Part shown: piece after piece, positions 45,315 through 52,631 of the stretch | Layout of the letters: each line of letters opens with the position of its first letter | How positions within the stretch are numbered: position 1 is the stretch's first letter | Source: a virus | Strand: one strand, 5' to 3' | Virus record (IMG/VR): IMGVR_UViG_3300035169_000087 | Coordinates: 35,072 to 99,071 of that record | DNA length: 64,000 nt | Position numbers and translations under genes: made by a program | The notes under the pieces: model-generated | What the model was told of the DNA's origin: nothing | Seen by the model: the letters and a program-made list of their open reading frames with translations, nothing else | Databases searched by the model: none

Positions 45315-45475
45315 TGCTGTTCGCGATCCTCGCTGCCGTCACTGCGGGAGTCGGCTTCGTCCTCAACGGCGTCGGCGCACACACCAGCCCCTGGCTCTCC
45401 CCGACCGGGTTGCTCCTGGCCGCCGTCGCACTCCTTGCGCTGCACTTCGCCGGCGTCGGCCCGCGCAAACCGTGA
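45314..45475 (+). CDS. Small two-helix membrane protein (holin-like size)
   Basis: 53 aa, ATG overlapping the upstream stop by one base. Two hydrophobic segments (LFAILAAVTAGVGFVLNG; LLLAAVALLALHFAGVG). Location next to a C40-like peptidase gene is compatible with lysis, but there is no specific holin signature. Confidence 0.5.
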   Translation: MLFAILAAVTAGVGFVLNGVGAHTSPWLSPTGLLLAAVALLALHFAGVGPRKP

Positions 45476-45603
45476 ACGTCACCGGCGGCTGCTGTCCGGT
45501 CTTCATCAGCGAGCCGGGCGCACGCATCCGACGCCTCAACTGCTGCCCCACGCACGGAGGTGGCGCATGTCCCTCTACGAACCGGGCCGCTACATCTGCG
45601 TAG
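45472..45603 (+). CDS. Possible Cys-rich small protein
   Basis: 43 aa, GTG in a GTGA overlap. Two CC pairs (TGGCCPVFISEP; RLNCCPTHGG) and another Cys. It overlaps the next gene by 37 bases, so one of the two may use a different start. Confidence 0.4.
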   Translation: MNVTGGCCPVFISEPGARIRRLNCCPTHGGGACPSTNRAATSA

Positions 45604-46073
45604 GCGGCAAGGGCTTCGTCCCCCGCGTCATCGAAATCGCGACCCGCAGCAAATTCGCGCACGTCGTCATGGTCGAAACCCGCGACGGCGGCATCATCGA
45701 GGCCATGCCCGGCGGCGTACGGCGCGCCCACATCAGCCAATACGCCGGACTGCCCGCGTGCAGCAACCTCGCCGAACGCATGACCGCCACCCAGCAGGCG
45801 CAGATCCTCACCGCCGCACAAGGCATGATCGGCGTTCCGTACAACGACCTCGCGATAGCCGACGACGCGCTCGAATCCCTCGGTGTCGTGTGGAAGTGGT
45901 TCGCGAACCTCGCCAACGGCGACCACGAAGTGATCTGTAGCCAAGCGGTATCAATGTGGGGCGCGGCGGCCGGGCTCGACTGGTCCTGCGGCAAACGCGA
46001 CCTGTGCGAAGTCACCCCGGCGAACCTCGCCAAGCGGCCGTGGACGGTCTCCATCGACATCGAGACCGCGTAG
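45567..46073 (+). CDS. YiiX/NlpC-P60-like permuted papain-fold protein
   Basis: 168 aa, ATG after CGGAGG. GRYICVGGKGFVPRVIEIAT, SKFAHVVMVETRDGG with a conserved His and then VICSQAVSMWG with a Cys: the His-before-Cys order of YiiX-type C40 relatives. Such proteins cut peptidoglycan peptides or act as amidases. In this place it could serve lysis or virion cell-wall penetration. Confidence 0.7.
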   Translation: MSLYEPGRYICVGGKGFVPRVIEIATRSKFAHVVMVETRDGGIIEAMPGGVRRAHISQYAGLPACSNLAERMTATQQAQILTAAQGMIGVPYNDLAIADDALESLGVVWKWFANLANGDHEVICSQAVSMWGAAAGLDWSCGKRDLCEVTPANLAKRPWTVSIDIETA

Positions 46074-46091
46074 CCGGGACGGGGGCCGCTC

Positions 46092-46460
46092 GTGACGCTG
46101 GCCAACACCTGGAACTGGCAGATCCCCGTCGGCGCGCAATCCGCCGCGAGCTTCCAGATCGAAAACCCCGACGGCTCCCCCTACCCGATCACCGGAGCGA
46201 CCTGGGAGTTCGTGGTGCGCTCCGCCGCGGCAGGCGGCAGCGCCCTAGTGTTCTCGGTCACCACCAGCGCGAACGCGAGCGGGCTGCTGACCGTCACCAC
46301 GTCGCCGACCTCCACCGTCGCGCTCACTCTTTACCCCGCGGCCACCGCGGCCCTGGCGCCGGGCAGCTACTCGATGGCGCTGTGGATGGACCCCGGCACC
46401 ACCGGCGCGCTGCTGTGGGTCACCGGGACGCTCGGCGTCACCGCGGTCGCCCAACCGTAG
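46092..46460 (+). CDS. Baseplate/fibre-associated beta protein, candidate
   Basis: 122 aa, GTG. Beta-rich (QSAASFQIENPDGSPYPIT; GATWEFVVRSAAAGG), similar in pattern to the N-terminal domain of phage baseplate upper proteins (BppU). It precedes the fibre-like gene by 10 bases. Function inferred from position and pattern. Confidence 0.55.
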   Translation: MTLANTWNWQIPVGAQSAASFQIENPDGSPYPITGATWEFVVRSAAAGGSALVFSVTTSANASGLLTVTTSPTSTVALTLYPAATAALAPGSYSMALWMDPGTTGALLWVTGTLGVTAVAQP

Positions 46461-46470
46461 GGGGTGCCCG

Positions 46471-48432
46471 GTGTCGCAGCCGACCGTGATCGTGCAGCAG
46501 GTCAACCCGCTCGTGATCGCGTCGGCGGCCGGGGCCCAAGGACCGCAGGGCCCGTCCGGCGGTGGCGGCGGAAGCGCCCTGGCGCGCACGGGCGTGAAGA
46601 CCGGCAACTACACGGCAGCAGCCGGGGACCTGGTTCCGGTCGACACCACCAGCCAGGCCGTCACGATCGCCCTGCCGTCCGCGCCGCCGGACAAGACGCA
46701 GGTCGCCGTGGAACTGGTCACTCAAGGCGGCAGCAACGCCGTGACGGTCGCGTGCTCCGGCAGCGACGTGCTGTCGAAAACCGGCGGACCCACCAGTCTC
46801 GCCCTGCCGCTACTCGGTCAGGCCGCGTGGCTCGAATACACCGCGGCCGGCGCCATCTGGACGCCGCTGTCCATCGGCTACCAGCTCGCGGCGCTCGACG
46901 CCCGATACGACGCCACCGGCGCCGCGTCGGCGGCCCTGACCGCGGCTGAAGCCAACGCCGCAGCCACGTACGTGCCGCTCTCGGCCGAGGGCGCCCCCAA
47001 CGGCGTCGCCACCCTCGACGGTTCGGGTCATCTGACAGCGGCGCAAGCGGCGAACTTAGTCGACCTGAGCGCCAATCAGTCCGTCGGCGGCACCAAGGCG
47101 TTCACCAGCCCCCCGACCGCGCCGAGCCCCGTCGGCTCTACGGACCTGGTCAACAAGGCATACGCCGACTCCATCGCCCAGGGCCTCTCGGTCAAACCCT
47201 CCGCGCGGCTGGCCACCACCGCAGCGCTGCCCGCGAACACGTACAACAACGGCGCGTCCGGACTCGGCGCGACCCTGACCGCCACCGCCACCGGCGTGCT
47301 GAGCGTCGACGGTCAGGCCGTGGCCGCAGGCGACCGCATCCTCGTGCAGAACGAGGCCGCGCCCGCGAACAACGGCCTGTACCAGTGCACTGCCGCCGGG
47401 GGCGTCGGCGTCGCCTACGTCCTCACGCGCACCCTCGACATGGACCTTGCCGTCCAGATCCCCGGCGCGTTCGTGTTCGTCGAGCAAGGCAGCGTCAACG
47501 CAGCCGCCGGGTTCGTGGTCGCAGGCGCCGGGCCCTACGTCATCGGAACCACCGCGATGACGTGGACGCAGTTCTCCGGCGCGGGCGAGATCCTGGCCGG
47601 GCACGGCCTGACCAAGACCGGCAACACGCTCGCGCTGGCCGCTCCCGTCGCCGCGAGCGACCTGCCGAGCCTCGACCAGCTCACCGCGCCAGCCAGTGCG
47701 CTCAGCCTCAACAGCCAGAAAGTCACGTCGCTCGCCAACGGGACACTGGCCACCGACGCCGCCGCGTTCGGGCAGATCCCCGTCGCCGGGGCCACTGCCG
47801 GGACGTATGCGGCCGGCAACGACTCGCGCGTCACCGGGGCCGCACAGAAGAGCGCGAACCTCAGCGACCTGGGCAACATCCCCGCCGCGCGCACCGCCCT
47901 GGGCCTGGGCACGCAGGCGCAGCAGAACTTCGGCACCCCCACCGGCGCCCTCGCCGAGATCATCACGCCCTGGAACTGCAACACCTCCGGCGGCTCACCC
48001 CTGACCGCGGGCGTCCTGATCCTCAACCTGATCCGGCCCGGCCCGATCCTGGTCACCAACCTCGCGATCTGGATCACCCTCGCCGGGATCACCGCCAACG
48101 GCGTCAACGCCCTCGCGCTCTACGACGAGAGCGCGACCCTGATCGACCAGACCGGCGACATGTCCGCGCAGTTCGCGACCCTCGGCCTCGCTGAGGCGCC
48201 GCTGGGGGCGCAACACCAACTCGCCGCGAACACGAACTACTACATCGGGGTCCTCGCGCACTTCTCCGGCACGACGCCGAAAGCCGCCTCGTCACTCGCG
48301 GGCGTCACGATCCCGGTGATGCGCGGGCACTACCTGTCGCTGACCAAATCGAGCATCGCGTCGTTCCCGGCGAGTTTCACCCCGTCCACGTACGCCACCT
48401 CGACCGCGGCGTACGCGATGCAGATGAGCTGA
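46471..48432 (+). CDS. Tail fibre/receptor-binding-like protein
   Basis: 653 aa, GTG. An N-terminal collagen-like GAQGPQGPSGGGGG stretch, long Ala/Ser/Thr-rich shaft, repeated LTDAAAFGQIP-type and NLSDLGNIPAARTALGLG segments characteristic of fibre shafts, and a beta-rich C-terminal part that should face the host. The gene is upstream of the terminase instead of downstream of the tail genes, an unusual place. Confidence 0.8.
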   Translation: MSQPTVIVQQVNPLVIASAAGAQGPQGPSGGGGGSALARTGVKTGNYTAAAGDLVPVDTTSQAVTIALPSAPPDKTQVAVELVTQGGSNAVTVACSGSDVLSKTGGPTSLALPLLGQAAWLEYTAAGAIWTPLSIGYQLAALDARYDATGAASAALTAAEANAAATYVPLSAEGAPNGVATLDGSGHLTAAQAANLVDLSANQSVGGTKAFTSPPTAPSPVGSTDLVNKAYADSIAQGLSVKPSARLATTAALPANTYNNGASGLGATLTATATGVLSVDGQAVAAGDRILVQNEAAPANNGLYQCTAAGGVGVAYVLTRTLDMDLAVQIPGAFVFVEQGSVNAAAGFVVAGAGPYVIGTTAMTWTQFSGAGEILAGHGLTKTGNTLALAAPVAASDLPSLDQLTAPASALSLNSQKVTSLANGTLATDAAAFGQIPVAGATAGTYAAGNDSRVTGAAQKSANLSDLGNIPAARTALGLGTQAQQNFGTPTGALAEIITPWNCNTSGGSPLTAGVLILNLIRPGPILVTNLAIWITLAGITANGVNALALYDESATLIDQTGDMSAQFATLGLAEAPLGAQHQLAANTNYYIGVLAHFSGTTPKAASSLAGVTIPVMRGHYLSLTKSSIASFPASFTPSTYATSTAAYAMQMS

Positions 48433-48445
48433 GGGGGTAGCCGCG

Positions 48446-49096
48446 ATGACCGACACGCTCCAGGACGCCCCGCTCGGGGTGTGCGCGTGCGGGCAGCCCA
48501 ACGAGGGCGCCTACCAGCGGCACCTCGCCCAGGCCGAGTACGACGCGCTACCGGACGAGCTCAAGCCAATCGACGGGTACGCCGTCACCGCCGTACACGC
48601 CTGCGGGGACTGCCTACCCGACCCGATCTGCGCCCACCCCGACGAAGGCCCCGTGCCGTGCCCGGTCTGCCACGCCGAACCCGGTGCGCAGTGCACGAAG
48701 CCCGACGGCAGCCCCCGCCCGGTCGGACATCGCGAACGCGCCGCCGCACAACCCCGGCCGGACACGTGCACCCACGCCCACCGCGAGGACTGCACCAGCC
48801 CCGACGCCTGCCAGTGCTCCGGCGACGACCAGCCGCCCGCACGGCTACCCCGCGTCATCCTGCCGCCCACCCAGCAGCAGATCCTCACCGACCTGGGTGT
48901 GGCGCCCGCGATGCTCGCCCGCGCCGTCGAACTGATCGCGCAGCGCGGCATCGACCCGACCCGGGTGCGCGGCGGATTCCGCACCGGGCTCACCCAGGAC
49001 AACCGGCCGGCGATCCTCTTCGACTACGCGGTCGGCACCGACGCGCACGGCCGCGAACAAACCGAGACGCGCATCGAACCCATCGAAGTACCGTGA
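48446..49096 (+). CDS. Cys-rich zinc-finger protein
   Basis: 216 aa, ATG. CACGQPN, CGDCLPDP, then CPVCHAEPGAQCTKPDGSP followed by HRERAA: the CxxC-PGxxC-H pattern common in small actinophage zinc proteins. A helical C-terminal half follows. Overlaps the ParB/MTase gene by 4 bases. Role unknown. Confidence 0.7.
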   Translation: MTDTLQDAPLGVCACGQPNEGAYQRHLAQAEYDALPDELKPIDGYAVTAVHACGDCLPDPICAHPDEGPVPCPVCHAEPGAQCTKPDGSPRPVGHRERAAAQPRPDTCTHAHREDCTSPDACQCSGDDQPPARLPRVILPPTQQQILTDLGVAPAMLARAVELIAQRGIDPTRVRGGFRTGLTQDNRPAILFDYAVGTDAHGREQTETRIEPIEVP

Positions 49097-50340
49097 CCGC
49101 CGCACCAGCCGCCTACCTCGCAACCCGCGACATCCCACTCGACGAACTCACCCCGTTCCCCGGAAACGCCAAACGCGGCGACGTCGAAGCCATCCGCGCA
49201 TCCCTGCGCCGCAACGGCCAGTACCGCTCGCTCATCGTGCGGGAAATCCCCAACGGCCCGCTGATCGTCCTCGCGGGCAACCACACCATGCAGGCACTCG
49301 CCGCCGAAGGCCACGCCGCGGCGCGCTGCGAGATCGTCCAATGCGACGACGCCACCGCACGGCGTATCAACCTCGCCGACAACCGCACCGCCGAACTCGG
49401 CACCTACGACGACGACGCGCTCGCCGAACTCATCACCGCGCTCGACGGCGACTACGACGGCACCGGATACGCACAGGACGACATAGACGCGATCCTCAAC
49501 CAAAACGAGGAACTGCCCGCAGTCCTCAGTGACCCGGACGACGTACCCGATACGCCTACCCGGCCCGTCAGCGCACCCGGAGACGTATGGTGCCTCGGCC
49601 CGCACCGCGTCCTATGCGGCGACTCCACCGACATCGCCGCCGTCGAAACCATGCTCGACGGCGACCGCTGCGACTGCATGTGGACCGACCCGCCCTACGG
49701 CGTGAACTACGTCGGCAAGACCGCCGACGCCCTCACCATCGAGAACGACGGTGCCGGGAACCTGCCGGAACTCCTCGCTGGCGCCTTCGCCGTCGCAACC
49801 GCCGCGCTCACCCCAGGCGCAGCGGTATACATAGCGCACCCGCCGGGTGCGCTATCGAAGACCTTCCGGGACTCATTCGACGAAGCCGGATGGTCGTACC
49901 GGCAGGGCCTCGTCTGGGTCAAGGACACACTCGTACTCGGGCGCTCCGACTACCACTACCGGCACGAACCGATCATGTACGGGTTCACCGATGGCGGCGA
50001 AGGCCGCCGGGGACGCGGCGGCGAGAACTGGCACGGCGACAACGCGCAAACCAGCGTCTTCGAGATCCCGAAACCGCCGCGCAACCAAGAGCACCCGACC
50101 ATGAAGCCCGTGGAACTCGTCACCCGGTGCCTCAGCAACTCCACCGCCCCTGGCGCCCGGGTATACGAGCCGTTCGGCGGTAGCGGGACCACGCTGATAG
50201 CGGCCCACACGATCGGGCGCATCGCACGCGTCGTCGAACCGGCATCAAGCCGATACTCGCCTCAACAGGCCAGCCACACGACTTCACCTAGCCAGCGTTC
50301 GCCGAACGCATGGAAAGCCGAACGCGCCAACAGGGGGTGA
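49093..50340 (+). CDS. ParB-nuclease-domain/DNA methyltransferase fusion with altered C-terminus
   Basis: 415 aa, GTG in a GTGA overlap. N-terminal ParB-like domain (LDELTPFPGNAKRGDVEAI; VLAGNHTMQALAAEGH), then a beta-class MTase with TDPPYGVNYVGK (motif IV) and a motif I segment YEPFGGSGTTL late in the chain. From about 50240 the frame leaves the expected ending; another frame reads TGIKPILASTGQPHDFT and stops at 50291. That suggests an out-of-frame deletion near the C-terminus. Common phage gene next to terminase. Confidence 0.8.
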   Translation: MTAAPAAYLATRDIPLDELTPFPGNAKRGDVEAIRASLRRNGQYRSLIVREIPNGPLIVLAGNHTMQALAAEGHAAARCEIVQCDDATARRINLADNRTAELGTYDDDALAELITALDGDYDGTGYAQDDIDAILNQNEELPAVLSDPDDVPDTPTRPVSAPGDVWCLGPHRVLCGDSTDIAAVETMLDGDRCDCMWTDPPYGVNYVGKTADALTIENDGAGNLPELLAGAFAVATAALTPGAAVYIAHPPGALSKTFRDSFDEAGWSYRQGLVWVKDTLVLGRSDYHYRHEPIMYGFTDGGEGRRGRGGENWHGDNAQTSVFEIPKPPRNQEHPTMKPVELVTRCLSNSTAPGARVYEPFGGSGTTLIAAHTIGRIARVVEPASSRYSPQQASHTTSPSQRSPNAWKAERANRG

Positions 50341-50343
50341 GCG

Positions 50344-50859
50344 ATGCCGCGCCGCCGCTCCCCCGAAACCATGGAGAAGGACGCCAGGGCCTACGACCTG
50401 TTCCGTCGCGGCCTGTCCTACCGGCAGATCGCCACGGAAATCGGCTACGCGAGCACCGGCACCGCATTCGAGGCCGTGCGCCGCGCCGCGAAGGAATCCA
50501 CCAGCGACGCACTCAAGGACGCCGAAGCGACACAGGCATTCCTCGACCGGTTCCAGGACTACCGGCGCGCCGCCCAGCGAGTCCTATCCACCCGGCACTT
50601 CGTCACCACCCAAGGCGGCAAGCTCGTTACCGGCCTGGATGGGCAGCCGCTCATCGACGACGATCCGGTGCTGCGCGCGCTCGACCGCCTACTGAAGATC
50701 GACGACACCGAGCTGCGGCTACGCGACCTGTACCCGGCGGCGAAGTCCCGCGTCGAAGTTATCACCGAAGACGCAGTCGATGCCGAGTGCGCCAAGCTCA
50801 TCGAGGAGATCCAGGAGCGGGAGCGTGAAGCCGCCGCTACTGATCCAAGCGCCGCCTGA
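50344..50859 (+). CDS. Terminase small subunit-like protein
   Basis: 171 aa, ATG. N-terminal HTH-like region (RRGLSYRQIATEIGYASTGT) and a long helical C-terminal part (YRRAAQRVLSTRHFVT). By position, size and domain it should recognise the packaging site and partner the large subunit, whose gene it overlaps by 35 bases. Confidence 0.75.
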   Translation: MPRRRSPETMEKDARAYDLFRRGLSYRQIATEIGYASTGTAFEAVRRAAKESTSDALKDAEATQAFLDRFQDYRRAAQRVLSTRHFVTTQGGKLVTGLDGQPLIDDDPVLRALDRLLKIDDTELRLRDLYPAAKSRVEVITEDAVDAECAKLIEEIQEREREAAATDPSAA

Positions 50860-52339
50860 CAAGATCCTGCTTCTTGCGCAGCTGCAGAAGCGGCGCAAAG
50901 AGCTACAAGCAGAAAGTGCGCACCTGCGTCGCCGCACGTGGCGCAGCCCGGGTGAACTGGCAGCGTATTTGGATCCACGCACAGTCCACACTCCCGCGCT
51001 GCGACTCCTCGATCAAAACCTGATCGACATCGCGGGGCGCCGCACGCAACGACTGCTGTGGACGATGAGCCCCCAGGAAGGCAAGTCCCAGCGCATCGCC
51101 CGCACCTTCCCGCTGTGGCTACTACTGCGCAACCCCGACGCGCGCATCGGCATCGCGTCCTACGAACTCGGAGTCGCCCGCCGCTGGGGCCGCGCGATCC
51201 GCAACGACATCAAGGCGCACCCGGAACTCGGGCTGCGCGTGCGCGACGACACCTCCGCCGCGCACGAATGGCAACTCGACGGCCACGACGGGTCCGTGTA
51301 CTGCGTCGGCATCGGCGGCGCGCTCACCGGCCGCCCCATCGACGGCGTCCTGATCATCGACGACCCGGTCAAAGGCCGCGCCGAGGCCGACTCCGATACC
51401 TACCGGCAGATAGCCGTCGACTGGTGGTCTGAGACCGCGTCCACGCGCCTTGCCCCCGGCACCCCGGTCGTCATGGACATGACCCGCTGGCACGAGGCCG
51501 ACCTCGGCGGCCACATGCTCGCGAACCACCGCAGCGAATGGACGTACGTCAACATTCCCGCGCTCGCCGACCACGACCCCGCGAAAGGCGAGAGTGATCC
51601 GCTCGGGCGCGAACCGGGCGAATGGATGCTCTCCGCGCGCGGCCGCGACACCGCGAACTGGGAGCAGCGACGCCGCGACGCCGGCTCGCGCGGATTCGCG
51701 GCCCTCTATCAAGGGCGCCCCGCACCCGCCGAGGGCACGCTGTTCAAGCGCGGCGACTGGCAGTACTACAGCAGCGCACTGGTGCGCTGCGGAAGCGACG
51801 GCGCATGGCGCGCTGACTCCATGGACGAGGTCATCCAGTCCTGGGACATGGCGTTCAAAGACACCAGGGGCAGCGACTACGTTGTCGGCCAGGTGTGGGG
51901 ACGCAAAGACGCCGACGTGTTCCTGCTCGACCAGGTACGGGCCCGCCTCGACTTCCCGGCGACGTGCCACGCGGTCGCCGCGCTGTCGGCGAAGTGGCCG
52001 CAGGCGAACGGGAAACTCGTTGAGGACAAGGCGAACGGCCCCGCCGTGATCGCGCAGTTGCGTTCGCGCGTGCCGGGCCTGATCGCGGTCACGCCGAAGG
52101 ATTCGAAGTACGCGCGGGCGTCCGCTGTGGCGCCGTTTGCCGAGGCGCACAACGTGCACCTCCCCGATCCTGCCGCGGCGCCGTGGGTCGGGGACTTCGT
52201 GGAGGAGTGCGCCGGGTTCCCGAATTCGGCGCACGACGACCAGGTCGACGCTATGTCGCAGGGCGTGTCCCGGCTGCTCGGCGACCAGGGTTCTGCGGAT
52301 CAGGCGATGCAATGGCTGCGCGGCTTCGCCCCGGCGTGA
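50825..52339 (+). CDS. terL: Terminase large subunit
   Basis: 504 aa from GTG 50825, preceded by GGAGCGG. ATPase: Walker A-like SPQEGKS with Lys87 and Walker B VLIIDDP with Asp179-Asp180. Nuclease: WDMAFKDTRGSDY with Asp341 and a late HDDQVDA with Asp471/Asp472/Asp475. It translocates and cuts DNA into the prohead. It overlaps the small-subunit gene; the start cannot be earlier without losing the ribosome site. Confidence 0.93.
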   Translation: MKPPLLIQAPPDKILLLAQLQKRRKELQAESAHLRRRTWRSPGELAAYLDPRTVHTPALRLLDQNLIDIAGRRTQRLLWTMSPQEGKSQRIARTFPLWLLLRNPDARIGIASYELGVARRWGRAIRNDIKAHPELGLRVRDDTSAAHEWQLDGHDGSVYCVGIGGALTGRPIDGVLIIDDPVKGRAEADSDTYRQIAVDWWSETASTRLAPGTPVVMDMTRWHEADLGGHMLANHRSEWTYVNIPALADHDPAKGESDPLGREPGEWMLSARGRDTANWEQRRRDAGSRGFAALYQGRPAPAEGTLFKRGDWQYYSSALVRCGSDGAWRADSMDEVIQSWDMAFKDTRGSDYVVGQVWGRKDADVFLLDQVRARLDFPATCHAVAALSAKWPQANGKLVEDKANGPAVIAQLRSRVPGLIAVTPKDSKYARASAVAPFAEAHNVHLPDPAAAPWVGDFVEECAGFPNSAHDDQVDAMSQGVSRLLGDQGSADQAMQWLRGFAPA

Positions 52340-52349
52340 GGAGTCCACG

Positions 52350-52556
52350 ATGTTGATGCCTCGCAGGCTCGGCGGCAGTTTCGGTGCGACCAGCGGCTTG
52401 TTCCGGGTGCTGCTGTGCCGGGCCGGCGGACGCGGGTTCTGTGGCGCGCACTGGACCGCGAACGACTCGCACGCCCTCGCGGATCATCTGCGTGAGCGCG
52501 GCGTCCACGAGGCGATCTGTAGCAGCGGCGCGCTGAACGGCGTCCCGGTCACCTAG
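52350..52556 (+). CDS. Small hypothetical protein
   Basis: 68 aa from ATG 52350 after GAGGAG. RVLLCRAGGRGFCGAHWTAN with two Cys and a His may bind metal. Sits between terminase and portal. Unknown. Confidence 0.6.
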   Translation: MLMPRRLGGSFGATSGLFRVLLCRAGGRGFCGAHWTANDSHALADHLRERGVHEAICSSGALNGVPVT

Positions 52557-52631
52557 CCCCGGACACCCCACCGGCCCGACCAGGCGTTTCCCGCACCCGC
52601 GACGACTTCCACCGAGGAGGTCGAACGACCG

